Part shown: piece after piece, positions 52,182 to 60,449 of the stretch
How the letters are laid out: the number at the start of each line of letters is the position of its first letter
Numbering within the stretch: position 1 is the stretch's first letter
Source: Staphylococcus massiliensis CCUG 55927
GTDB lineage: Bacteria; Bacillota; Bacilli; Staphylococcales; Staphylococcaceae
Direction: 5' to 3'
Assembly: GCF_000298075.1 (NCBI RefSeq)
Contig: NZ_JH815593.1
Span: forward strand, 999,543 to 1,063,542
Length of the DNA: 64,000 nt
Position numbers and translations under genes: made by a program
Notes under the pieces: model-generated
Database searches by the model: none
What the model was told of the DNA's origin: nothing
What the model saw: the letters and a program-made list of their open reading frames with translations, nothing else

Positions 52182-52613
52182 GAATGATGGTTAGGACTTA
52201 GTGGGCTTACTAGGATCTACGTTTCTAGCTAACTAACGGGCAGGTGGGCTTAGTAGGCTTAACGGGCCTAGCGATAGTGGCTGGATTAGCGGGCTCGGTC
52301 GGCTTAAAGGGTCTAGCTCTAATTTCATTCCTGGCGAACTAATATATTAGGCGTTCTTAGCGCTAATATGCGATCTAGATTAGTAATAAACCTCGGGTAT
52401 TTCGGTTAAAATATTAGATTATAACAGCGTCGAAGTTAGGTTAAGTTACCGCTTCGGCGTTTTAATTTTAGGGGTTGTAATTATGGGTCCGAATTGCGTC
52501 GGTTTCGTTTGCTCATTCCGACGCTATTCAGTTCTAGCGTCGGTTTCGGTAGTACATACCGCTGAAATAAATACAATCTTATTAAATACTTGCAGGAATA
52601 AGACCGCCCTTAA
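52182..52613. other. Intergenic stretch with terminator and degenerate short repeats
   Basis: After the DUF3055 gene comes a stretch with repeated words of the type GGGCTTAGTAGGC, GGGCCTAGCG, GGGCTCGGTCGGC (52200-52320), which look like decayed tandem repeats. A terminator lies at 52426-52468 (CGTCGAAG/CTTCGGCG, G-T wobble, then TTTTAATTTT). A hairpin GCGTCGG/CCGACGC follows at 52486-52522. No ORF is supported. Confidence 0.5.
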
Positions 52614-53032
52614 CGACTTGTGATATCTCCACTAGTTGGTAACGGCTCTCTTAGCAACTTGTCGTTACATAACAAGTTGGTAACTCATGATTTTTAAAAT
52701 ACTATAACTATTTATTAGAACCATGTTATTTAATCACTTGGTTGAAAAACTACTGTAAGAGCCATGTCGCGGCTCCACTTGGCTACTAATCCATCATAAG
52801 AGCCATGTCGCCACTCCACTTGGCTACTAATCCATCATAAGAGCCATGTCGCCACTCCACTTGGCTACTAATCCATCATAAGAGCCATGTCGCCACTCCA
52901 CTTGGCTACTAATCCATCATAAGAGCCATGTCGCCACTCCACTTGGCTACTAATCCATCATAAGAGCCATGTCGCCACTCCACTTGGCTACTAATCCATC
53001 ATAAGAGCCATGTCGCCACTCCACTTGGCTAC
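52614..53032. repeat. 41-bp hairpin repeat array C
   Basis: Two older units at 52614 and 52655 are 41 bp apart. A unit with arms AACCA/TGGTT begins at 52715. Seven units at 52756, 52797, 52838, 52879, 52920, 52961 and 53002 have arms AGCCA/TGGCT. The last six are essentially identical apart from truncation of the final one. AACCA/TGGTT against AGCCA/TGGCT is a compensatory change at one base pair in neighbouring units. The array lies between convergent DUF3055 and yutD genes. Confidence 0.88.
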
Positions 53033-53292
53033 AACACGCAATCAAACCCAATATATCAATCACCATCTCCTATAGCCCTTTTAAAACAAAGAAACGCACT
53101 CTAACCTTTCACGTATTTCCCACCTGAATCTAGAAAAATCCACACTATCACTTATCTCTATAGCCCTCTTATGCCGATAAATTAGCACTATCACATATAG
53201 CTAAAATTCCACTTTAAACTAACACCCCATATTAAAGCCCCACATATCCACCTAACACAAATACGCCACGCTTTCACGCTATCACCCACCCC
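53033..53292. other. Intergenic stretch without a gene
   Basis: AT- and C-rich sequence with no ORF preceded by a ribosome site. TATAGCCCT occurs twice (53070 and 53160 regions). Nothing else stands out. Confidence 0.45.
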
Positions 53293-53385
53293 CTCGTACC
53301 CCCTTCTCAATGCGAAAAAGAGAACTCGTACCCCCTCTCAATACGAAAAAGAGAACTCGTACCCCCCCTCAATGCGAAAAAACCG
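53293..53385. repeat. 31-bp tandem repeat (three units)
   Basis: Units start at 53293, 53325 and 53356 with the pattern CTCGTACCCCC...CTCAATRCGAAAAAGAGAA. Within a unit TCGTA can pair with TACGA or TGCGA. The last unit runs into the yutD terminator. Confidence 0.75.
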
Positions 53386-53410
53386 CGCTATCACACGATA
53401 GCACGGTTTC
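53375..53410 (-). terminator. Terminator of the lipA-yutD transcript
   Basis: Stem ACCGTGCTATC/GATAGCGCGGT on the minus strand followed by TTTTTT, directly after the yutD stop codon. Confidence 0.87.
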
Positions 53411-53413
53411 TCT

Positions 53414-53779
53414 TTAATTATTAATAGAAGGTTTTATTTTAACGTCACGTAGTTTATCACTTTTAAGTTCATCTAAATCTTCTTGATAGTACTGTTTAAC
53501 TTCGTCTTTCGTTAGCTTTCGTAATATAAAGTAACGGCAACCGAAGTTACAGTATTCTAATAGATAATCTTGGATCGTAGAAAAACGTTTACTAATATCT
53601 GACTTTTTATTCGTATCTTTATAGAAACCTTTCAGTCTCAGTTGATCATAACCATAATCACCGACGATAAAGTCATATTTATCAAGAATATCTGAATAAC
53701 GGGCTACGAAGTCCTCTTCGTTGAAACCGTCTTTATATTCTTCGATAAGTTCAAAATGTTGTTCTCCTACTTTAATCAT
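53414..53779 (-). CDS. YutD-family (DUF1027) protein
   Basis: A 121-residue soluble protein matching YutD/DUF1027. Conserved blocks are FELIEEYKDGFNEEDFVARY, DFIVGDYGYDQLRLKGFY and YCNFGCRYFILRKL. Function unknown. The ATG at 53779 follows AAGGTGAA, whose GTG is an alternative in-frame start I reject. It begins 13 bases after the lipA stop; the pairing with lipA is conserved in staphylococci. Confidence 0.88.
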   Translation of the reverse strand: MIKVGEQHFELIEEYKDGFNEEDFVARYSDILDKYDFIVGDYGYDQLRLKGFYKDTNKKSDISKRFSTIQDYLLEYCNFGCRYFILRKLTKDEVKQYYQEDLDELKSDKLRDVKIKPSINN

Positions 53780-53792
53780 GGCGTTCACCTTA

Positions 53793-54713
53793 TTAATTAT
53801 TCTTTAATTGCTCTTCACCAAGGCGTTGTTTTTCTTTAGCCGCTTCGTTAACTTGCTCATCTGCGTGGTAAGAACTGCGGACTAATGGACCAGCTTGGCA
53901 ATGTTTAAATCCTTTTTCCATAGCTACTTTTCTTAATTTACCAAATTCAAGTGGTGTGTAGTATTTTTGTACTTTTAAGTGCTTACGTGATGGTTGTAAG
54001 TATTGACCAATTGTTAAGATATCTACGTCATTAGCACGTAAGTCGTCCATCGTTTCATGTAGCTCTTCGATTGTTTCACCAAGACCTACCATGATACTAG
54101 ACTTAGTAGGGATATCTGGTTGTAACTCTTTAGAACGGCGTAAGAATTCTAACGTACGGTCATAAGTCGCACGCGCACGAACTCTAGGTGTTAAACGACG
54201 TACTGTTTCAATATTGTGGTTTAAGATATCCGGTTTAGAAGCCATTAATGTTTCTAATGCTTCATAGTCACCACCCATGTCAGATGGTAAAATTTCGATA
54301 GTTGTGTATGGATTACGCTCACGTACTTTACGTACTGTTTCAGCGTATACATTTGAACCTGCATCACGTAAGTCATCACGAGCAACCGCTGTGATTACAA
54401 CGTGTTTTAAGTTCATAAGTTCTACTGATTCAGCTACGCGTTCTGGCTCTTCTAAATCAAGTTCATTTGGTAAACCAGTTTTAACTGCGCAGAATCGACA
54501 TGCACGTGTACAAACGGCACCTAAAATCATGAATGTTGCAGTTCTTCTTTCACCCCAACACTCGTGTATATTTGGACACTTAGCCTCTTCACATACTGTG
54601 TGTAAGTTTTTCTCACGCATCATTTTCTTAAGGCCAGTGTAGTTTTCGTTAGTATTAAGCTTTATTTTCAACCAATCCGGTTTACGTAGGATTTCTTCAT
54701 TTTTTGTAGCCAT
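53793..54713 (-). CDS. lipA: Lipoyl synthase
   Basis: Radical-SAM enzyme that inserts two sulfur atoms into protein-bound octanoyl groups to make lipoyl cofactors. The 306-residue protein has the auxiliary-cluster cysteines C41-x4-C46-x5-C52 and the radical-SAM motif C68-x3-C72-x2-C75. The C-terminal SSYHADE region supplies the serine ligand of the auxiliary cluster. The ATG at 54713 lies ten bases after AGGAGGG; the TTG at 54740 is upstream of it. yutD follows in the same transcript. Confidence 0.97.
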   Translation of the reverse strand: MATKNEEILRKPDWLKIKLNTNENYTGLKKMMREKNLHTVCEEAKCPNIHECWGERRTATFMILGAVCTRACRFCAVKTGLPNELDLEEPERVAESVELMNLKHVVITAVARDDLRDAGSNVYAETVRKVRERNPYTTIEILPSDMGGDYEALETLMASKPDILNHNIETVRRLTPRVRARATYDRTLEFLRRSKELQPDIPTKSSIMVGLGETIEELHETMDDLRANDVDILTIGQYLQPSRKHLKVQKYYTPLEFGKLRKVAMEKGFKHCQAGPLVRSSYHADEQVNEAAKEKQRLGEEQLKNN

Positions 54714-54793
54714 ACCAAGCTTACCCTCCTGTAATTTCAATCTCCATATATTATAACGAACTTTAATAAAAATTAAAATCCACTAAAGCATAT

Positions 54794-56113
54794 TTACATA
54801 CTTAATAATTTCTTTTTAAATATATCTCTCAAGAATTCTGGCATCACGTATTCTAAAGGTTGTTCCTTCAGTATAGGAAAATATCGGCCAAATGTATACA
54901 TATCTACAGTACCAAGTGTATACGTTTTGTCATCGATGACTTCTTCGCCATTTACGAAATAGCGTTCTTCTAACTCAATGTAACCTGCTTGATACCATAT
55001 GTAACCGCCGAAGATATCTCCTCTAAAGCCTAATCCTTGCGCGTGTTTATTCAAATATTCTTGTTTTCTACTCTCCATTATAATCCTTTTAAGCACGTGA
55101 CCCTTAATATTTGCTCGCACAACGTTAATTGGGTGCGGCAACATTTGATGGATATCATATTCAGTGACAACGTCTTTTTGAATGTCTTTTACAATAAGGC
55201 CAGCGTTGATCAACGTACAATCGGCACCAGTAAATTCGTTAATACTTTCAGCTAGTAAATAAGACGTTTCTGTAACGACATCTGTCTTTCGTTCTAGGTG
55301 AATGGACTTTTCCATAACGGGGGTGCTCAGAATCTCTTTGCCCTCTTCATCAAAAGCCGTTTCGACTTGCGGCATGTCTTCAAGGGGATGAATGACCGCT
55401 TCTTTGTGACGTACTTGAGCATCTTCAATTTCAAGCGTAACTTCGCCTAAGTACCAACCATATTTCGCTGCAGCAGCCATTAAGACGCCGTTACGATATT
55501 CACCTCGTTCAAAGTAGTGATGCGTATGACTACCAAAGATGACATCAATTTCAGGGCACGCATCACATAAACGCTCATCAAAGAAGATGCCCACATGACT
55601 CATTACGATTAAGACATCGTACTGACCTTTATGCTTCGCGATTTCATCTTTAATCGCTTCAAGGGGATCAACAACGACCCAATCGAGCGCACGGTAGAAC
55701 GGGGTGAACGGCGCAGTCGCTGCGATAAATAGAAATTTAACACCCTCAATATCTTTCGTATAACTCATCGCAATGCGGTTCGGCGAATAACCATCCTCAT
55801 CGAAAATATTCGCACACGTTACCACGAAATCAGCATCGTCATATAACGTATTTAAAGCATCATGCGGTAACGTCATGCCTTCGTTGTTACCAATCGTCGC
55901 GATATCACAATTCGCATCATTTAATAGTTCAACATTACGTTTACCTAACGTACCTTCAGTTACAGGGAGTGATAGATCCACATGATCACCAATATCTAAA
56001 TATAGAGATGGATGTGAAAGCTTTGGTCTATGTTCGTGCATATATTGGACTAAACGCTGATATTCATGAAGGTGACTATGAATATCATTTGTATGATATA
56101 ACGTTACTTTCAT
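54794..56113 (-). CDS. Metallophosphatase/5'-nucleotidase family protein (YunD-like)
   Basis: A 439-residue two-metal phosphoesterase. The N-terminal domain has YHTNDIHSHL (7-16), LDIGDHVD, GNNEG and the SHVG...GSHTHHYFE metal ligands. The C-terminal 5'-nucleotidase domain follows (NAGLIVKDI, MLPHPINVVRA). No signal peptide is present, so it is probably cytosolic, unlike secreted AdsA-type nucleotidases. The nearest known type is YunD of Bacillus. It shares direction with the TauE gene 15 bases upstream. Confidence 0.9.
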   Translation of the reverse strand: MKVTLYHTNDIHSHLHEYQRLVQYMHEHRPKLSHPSLYLDIGDHVDLSLPVTEGTLGKRNVELLNDANCDIATIGNNEGMTLPHDALNTLYDDADFVVTCANIFDEDGYSPNRIAMSYTKDIEGVKFLFIAATAPFTPFYRALDWVVVDPLEAIKDEIAKHKGQYDVLIVMSHVGIFFDERLCDACPEIDVIFGSHTHHYFERGEYRNGVLMAAAAKYGWYLGEVTLEIEDAQVRHKEAVIHPLEDMPQVETAFDEEGKEILSTPVMEKSIHLERKTDVVTETSYLLAESINEFTGADCTLINAGLIVKDIQKDVVTEYDIHQMLPHPINVVRANIKGHVLKRIIMESRKQEYLNKHAQGLGFRGDIFGGYIWYQAGYIELEERYFVNGEEVIDDKTYTLGTVDMYTFGRYFPILKEQPLEYVMPEFLRDIFKKKLLSM

Positions 56114-56128
56114 ATAATGCCCTCCCTT

Positions 56129-56950
56129 TTAGAAAAATGATTTCACGATTAAATAAATACTTAGCATAATCATAACTGTTCGTAGTAATAATACTACCGT
56201 ATCTGATTTCACAGCGCGATTAATTCTAACGCCTATTTTAGCGCCGATATAACTTGAGATGACGAGGATGAGTGCATAAAACCAGTCGACATGGCCTTGT
56301 AAAATATGACCGAAACTACTCGTTAAACTTGAGAAGAAAATCATCATCATACTCGTACCAACCGCAACATGAGGCGGAAATCTAAATACAATTAGCATGA
56401 GCGGCGTCATCAGAGCACCGCCTCCAATACCGAAAAGCCCTGTAATAATACCTATTAAAAAGGAACAAATGATAGCGACTATCGGTGGTACACCGTAATG
56501 ATATGTTTCGTTATTAGCATCTGTGTAGGATTTAAGGTACTTTTCCTTTTGAAAATAAGAAATCGGTTTAATCTTGTTACGAACCATAAGCAAGATCGCG
56601 ACAAATATTAAAAAGATACCGAAATATAAATTAAATGAATCAATCGTTAAAAAGTTGCTTAAGAACGCACCTATAAACGAACCAGGTATCACACCAAATA
56701 AGAAGATGGACCCGTTCTTGATATCCACTTGTTTCGTTTTAATATAACTTAGCGTTGAGGATAAACCTGTCGCAATTAAGATTACGGATGATGTTCCAAT
56801 CGCAATTTGCGGGGTAATCCCCTTTAAGATACCCATATCCATGCCGAAATAAATCAGCGTCGGAACAATAATAATGCCACCGCCTATGCCGACGAGCGCA
56901 CCTATAATTGCGGATAAAAGACCGACGAGGACTAAAATAAGAATACTCAA
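56129..56950 (-). CDS. TauE/SafE-family membrane transporter
   Basis: A 273-residue integral membrane protein with about eight helices in two similar halves: GALVGIGGGIIIVPTLIYFG near residue 17 and GIITGLFGIGGGALMTPLML near residue 165. These glycine-rich repeats define the TauE/SafE (DUF81) family, which moves sulfite, sulfonates or related anions. Substrate unknown. It lies between the YunD-like and DUF72 genes on the same strand. Confidence 0.9.
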   Translation of the reverse strand: MSILILVLVGLLSAIIGALVGIGGGIIIVPTLIYFGMDMGILKGITPQIAIGTSSVILIATGLSSTLSYIKTKQVDIKNGSIFLFGVIPGSFIGAFLSNFLTIDSFNLYFGIFLIFVAILLMVRNKIKPISYFQKEKYLKSYTDANNETYHYGVPPIVAIICSFLIGIITGLFGIGGGALMTPLMLIVFRFPPHVAVGTSMMMIFFSSLTSSFGHILQGHVDWFYALILVISSYIGAKIGVRINRAVKSDTVVLLLRTVMIMLSIYLIVKSFF

Positions 56951-56993
56951 TGTGTTACCTCCTGGTTATTGTTACGATGAATGTCGTATCGTT

Positions 56994-57842
56994 CTAGAAG
57001 AGTTTTAATTGTTGAGGTGCTAAACCTTCATATTCAATGCCTAGGATTTCTTGAAATCGTTTAGCATTATCGACTGCATGCCCACCTGAATTATTATTAA
57101 ATAGGACATACACATCTTTAGCCTTTTGATCGAGAATCTTAACGTATGACGCAAGCTGTTCAAGCTCTTCATCATTATAATTGTATAAATAACGTACGTC
57201 GCGCCATTCCTGATCAGACATATCTTTCTTCGTCCAACCATGTCGATTACGTCCATGAAAGCGTACGAGCGCGTTACGCGTCGTAATTCGATTCACAAAC
57301 GGCACAGACCCTTCGCCAACTTGCGGTTCATCACAAACCGAATGCATGACACCTTGCTCCGTAAGAAACGACAACGTATGTTCTTTCATCTCATCCGTAA
57401 ACCACGTGTTATTCCGAAATTCCACACAAATTGGGAAACCCTTCAATTGCTCAAACACATAGCGCATATAATTAATATTCTTCGTTGAACAATCAAACCA
57501 CGGCGGAAACTGTACAAGAATCATCGCTAAGCGGTCTTCCTCTTTTAAAGGCGTCACCATTTCTCTAAACTTCTTGAAAAGCCCTTCACGTGTCTCGTCA
57601 AAATCTTTATAGTCTGCATGAAGCGTTAAAGCTTGATGGCTTTTCACAACGAATTTAAACGAATCTGGTGTATCTTTAATCCATTTACGGATATTACGTT
57701 CTGGTTGGATCGCATAATAACATGCATCGAGTTCCACAACTGGAAAATGGCCTGCATACACACTCAATTTATCCGATTTCTGTTTAATATCTTCATATAA
57801 TGTATCGTGGTCGCCCCATCCTGTAAGTCCTATATTTATCAT
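56994..57842 (-). CDS. DUF72 family protein
   Basis: A 282-residue TIM-barrel protein of the DUF72 (YecE/YunF) family. Typical segments are NIGLTGWGDHD at the start, FPVVELDACYY, FKFVVKSHQALT, LVQFPPWF and VYVLFNNNSGGHAVDNA near the end. Function is unknown; a nuclease-like fold relationship has been suggested. The ATG at 57842 is preferred over that at 57854 because GGTGAT lies between them. Confidence 0.88.
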   Translation of the reverse strand: MINIGLTGWGDHDTLYEDIKQKSDKLSVYAGHFPVVELDACYYAIQPERNIRKWIKDTPDSFKFVVKSHQALTLHADYKDFDETREGLFKKFREMVTPLKEEDRLAMILVQFPPWFDCSTKNINYMRYVFEQLKGFPICVEFRNNTWFTDEMKEHTLSFLTEQGVMHSVCDEPQVGEGSVPFVNRITTRNALVRFHGRNRHGWTKKDMSDQEWRDVRYLYNYNDEELEQLASYVKILDQKAKDVYVLFNNNSGGHAVDNAKRFQEILGIEYEGLAPQQLKLF

Positions 57843-58064
57843 TTGAATCACCATGTTAATTTTACCACATGGTAATTACTCACTTCATGGCTTAGGCTTA
57901 TGATTGTCTAAAGGCAAAGTGTTTAGCAATGTCATCGGGTTGAAGCACTCATAATGACTTAACTTGGTTGTATCACAGTATTTTATGTGAGATGTGTCAT
58001 GTGTGAAAAGCCCTTAAAAAGGCTATTGAGACTTAAATGGTATTTTAATGAAGGAGGCGTAAAC

Positions 58065-58751
58065 ATGGAACAAATTAAGTACGGCGAACATGAAGATCAA
58101 CATATCGATATTTATCATAATGAGGACCAGGAGAAACCGAATACTTGGTTGATCTTAATTCATGGTGGCTATTGGAGACAAAAATTCTCGAAATCAATGT
58201 TAGATACGTTCTTAAACGCGCTGTTACATGAGGGTTATAGTGTCGTGAACGTTGAATATCGACGTGGTACGTTTGAATGGCCTGCACCTATTGAGGACGT
58301 GACAAGTGCAATTCAAGCATTTAAAGACTCAGATTTCTACTACGATGAGACACTCATTTCAATCGGACATTCAGTAGGCGGCCAGCTTGCGTTACTAGCA
58401 TCAAACGAAGTTGACCGTACGATTGCTTTAGCTCCAGTAACAGACGTACCTTATACAAAGGAACACGATTTAGGCGATGGTGCGGCTGAAGCATACTTTA
58501 AAGACGCAGGAGACGATGTCTTAAAAGAAGCGTCACCTATTCATCAAACGCCAGTTCAAAGCGAAACACTCATTATTCATGGGTTTGACGATGAAAAGGT
58601 CCATATGGAAACGACATTAACGTACGCTTCAAAGAACTTGAAAGACCAAAATAACATCACTTTATATGGCTACAAGTTGTTGCCTCATTTAGAATGCATC
58701 AATCCTGAATCATTCCACATGAAAGATATGCTTGATTGGATACAACATTAA
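58065..58751 (+). CDS. Alpha/beta hydrolase
   Basis: A 228-residue cytosolic hydrolase. The oxyanion-hole motif HGGYW lies at 33-37 and the nucleophile elbow GHSVGG carries Ser103. An acid in IIHGFDDEKV and a late His (LPHLECINPESFH region) complete a plausible triad. HGGYW together with GHSVGG resembles BD-FAE/kynurenine-formamidase-like esterases. The ATG at 58065 follows a perfect AAGGAGG; the longer frame from 57987 has no ribosome site. Substrate unknown. Confidence 0.87.
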   Translation: MEQIKYGEHEDQHIDIYHNEDQEKPNTWLILIHGGYWRQKFSKSMLDTFLNALLHEGYSVVNVEYRRGTFEWPAPIEDVTSAIQAFKDSDFYYDETLISIGHSVGGQLALLASNEVDRTIALAPVTDVPYTKEHDLGDGAAEAYFKDAGDDVLKEASPIHQTPVQSETLIIHGFDDEKVHMETTLTYASKNLKDQNNITLYGYKLLPHLECINPESFHMKDMLDWIQH

Positions 58752-58759
58752 ACACATTA

Positions 58760-58800
58760 AAGCGGGTTAAAAGTTCAAAGACTTCTAACCCGCTTCTTTA
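58760..58800. terminator. Terminator between the hydrolase and the small gene
   Basis: Stem AGCGGGTTA.AAGT/ACTTCTAACCCGCT with T-rich tails, in the 55-base gap between convergent genes; probably used from both sides. Confidence 0.8.
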
Positions 58801-58806
58801 TATCTA

Positions 58807-59019
58807 TTATAATTGTTCAGCTTGCTTGATACCATGCCATAAACGTGCTCGATCTTCGTGATATTCAATTTGATCAAGTAAGCGATATAAAGTGGCTTGA
58901 TCATTAAATTCGCCTATAAGCACATCATTTCCGTTGCATGCATCATAAGTCGTTATGTCACCATCAAAATAATGGTCTGTATAGATTCGACCTAGATGGT
59001 CTTGATATAGATATACCAT
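58807..59019 (-). CDS. Small conserved protein of unknown function
   Basis: A 70-residue acidic protein (YLYQDHLGRIYTDHYFDGD ... LYRLLDQIEYHEDRARLWHG). I do not recognise a named family. It begins 30 bases after the nitronate monooxygenase gene on the same strand and is followed by a terminator, which favours a real gene. The start is uncertain: ATG at 59019 or the GTG three codons earlier, both with weak ribosome sites. Confidence 0.6.
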   Translation of the reverse strand: MVYLYQDHLGRIYTDHYFDGDITTYDACNGNDVLIGEFNDQATLYRLLDQIEYHEDRARLWHGIKQAEQL

Positions 59020-59048
59020 TTCAATCACATCTTTCGTTAATTAAATGA

Positions 59049-60116
59049 TTACATCTTTTCGTTTACTTCTTTAATCAGTTTCTCCATAAAATGCTCTGTT
59101 GAGTCACGTTGACTCAATCTTGGAGATTGCCCACACCATAAATGTAAGATATCTACATTGCCTTTAGCACCTGCAGCTTTTCGAATCGGGTTTGTAAGTT
59201 GATTCTGAAGTGGGTAAGGTAATATGTCGATGTCAGCTTTAGACATCTCGTTAATGAATAAGTTACGTATACCACGGGCAGACTTACCGCTAAATACATT
59301 AGTAACAGTCGTTTCATCTTCCGTGGCTTTTAAAATGGCAGACTTATGAACGTCTTTAGCACCACTTTCGTTTAAAGTTAGAAAGGCTGTCCCCAATTGA
59401 ACACCTTCTGCACCTAACGAAAGACTAGCGACGATACCACGACTATCCATAATGCCGCCTGCTGCTATAACAGGCACACTAACGTTATCGACAACTTGAG
59501 GTACAAGCGACATCGTTCCGATAAGCCCTTCATGGGCTTTTCCTAAGAAGGTTCCTCGATGACCACCTGCCTCACTACCTTGCGCAATAATGATGTCGAC
59601 ACCCTTCTCATCAAGAACAATAGCTTCTTTGACAGTCGTCGCCGTTCCAATAAGGGTAATGTGTGCTTGTTTCAATTTACTGATTGTCGCATCACTCGGA
59701 ACACCGAAAGTAAAACTACAAATCGGCACGTTCATATCAATTAAAATATCAATTTGTTCATCGAAATGTTTCGTTGTATCAAAGGATAATTCAGGTACGT
59801 CATCAAAAGTTTCAAGTCCTACCTGCTCACGGTAAGGGTTGAGTTTACGGCTCATGCTTGTTATTTCGTCTTCCGTCGCTTCAGGATACTCTGATATAAA
59901 TAAGTTAACCGCAAAAGGTTTGTCGGTTAAACGTTGTACGTCAGTTATAGCCTGCCTAGTCTTGTCACCGTCCATATAGCCAGCGCCAATTTGGCCAAGA
60001 CCACCTGCCGTACTTACCGCCGCAACGAGTTCAGGCGTCGTTGACCCAGCCATACCTGCTTGAAATATTGGATAGTCTATCTTTAAACGTTCAGTTACGC
60101 GATTGTTATGCCACAT
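59049..60116 (-). CDS. Nitronate monooxygenase family protein
   Basis: A 355-residue FMN-dependent TIM-barrel enzyme that oxidises nitronates such as propionate-3-nitronate. Visible features are PIFQAGMAGSTTPELVAAVS at the N-terminus, the FMN region VDIIIAQGSEAGGHRG near residue 175 (with the active-site histidine) and VIAAGGIMDSRGI near 220. The length is typical of the bacterial class. ATG at 60116 follows GGAGG. It is the last intact chromosomal gene before the prophage, just downstream of the suf cluster as in S. aureus. Confidence 0.9.
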   Translation of the reverse strand: MWHNNRVTERLKIDYPIFQAGMAGSTTPELVAAVSTAGGLGQIGAGYMDGDKTRQAITDVQRLTDKPFAVNLFISEYPEATEDEITSMSRKLNPYREQVGLETFDDVPELSFDTTKHFDEQIDILIDMNVPICSFTFGVPSDATISKLKQAHITLIGTATTVKEAIVLDEKGVDIIIAQGSEAGGHRGTFLGKAHEGLIGTMSLVPQVVDNVSVPVIAAGGIMDSRGIVASLSLGAEGVQLGTAFLTLNESGAKDVHKSAILKATEDETTVTNVFSGKSARGIRNLFINEMSKADIDILPYPLQNQLTNPIRKAAGAKGNVDILHLWCGQSPRLSQRDSTEHFMEKLIKEVNEKM

Positions 60117-60235
60117 ATTTAGCCTCCATCGTTACCTTGATTTGTATTCACTATACCACGACCGCTTAACATGTAAAAAGTAATTGAGTCATTGTTAGCC
60201 CTTGTCGTGTGAAATTATACAAACACTTTCGACTA

Positions 60236-60275
60236 CATAAAAAGCGATACCGACACAAGTTTGTCGATACCGCTT
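60236..60275 (-). terminator. Terminator of the suf operon
   Basis: Stem AAGCGGTATCGACAAA...TGTCGGTATCGCTT on the minus strand followed by TTTTT. It lies 29 bases after the sufB stop codon and would end the suf transcript if the gene were whole. Confidence 0.82.
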
Positions 60276-60303
60276 CTATATTTAATAGCGCTCACGCTAT
60301 CTA

Positions 60304-60333
60304 TTAACCGATTGAACCTTCCATTTCGATTAA
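60304..60333 (-). pseudogene. sufB: 3' end of sufB at a prophage attachment site
   Basis: On the minus strand the last codons read LIEMEGSIG followed by TAA, the characteristic C-terminus of SufB, the scaffold subunit of the SUF Fe-S assembly complex. Upstream codons in frame (60334-60384) do not resemble SufB, and an in-frame stop precedes them. The rest of sufB must lie beyond the right edge of the window, past the prophage, where an attachment-core copy is expected to restore its end. The fragment is thus one half of an integration site. Confidence 0.8.
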
Positions 60334-60429
60334 AAATGTCAATTCACAGGATTCACAAAAGTCAAAACGTTGATATGACGGCATTTAACTCAATTGCATT
60401 TTTCTGAATTCTTTGTTTTAAAATCAAAA

Positions 60430-60449
60430 TGGTATCATTAGTGGTATCA
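60430..60449. repeat. Direct repeat TGGTATCA near the attachment site
   Basis: TGGTATCA occurs twice 12 bases apart, about 100 bases inside the prophage from the sufB core. Short direct repeats at this position are typical of integrase arm-binding sites; the assignment is by position only. Confidence 0.5.

Noticed and set aside
52756-53032. Tandem 41-bp repeats as a CRISPR array
   Set aside because: Units are directly joined with no unique spacers, stems vary between units, and there are no cas genes.
4866-59541. GAAAAGCCCT as a Chi or chromosome-segregation (KOPS) word
   Set aside because: Copies are about equally frequent on both strands, whereas Chi and KOPS are strongly oriented; known Chi words of relatives differ.
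60304-60384. 26-codon minus-strand frame running into the sufB end, with a CxxC
   Set aside because: No ribosome site; it is phage DNA joined to the sufB remnant and open by chance.
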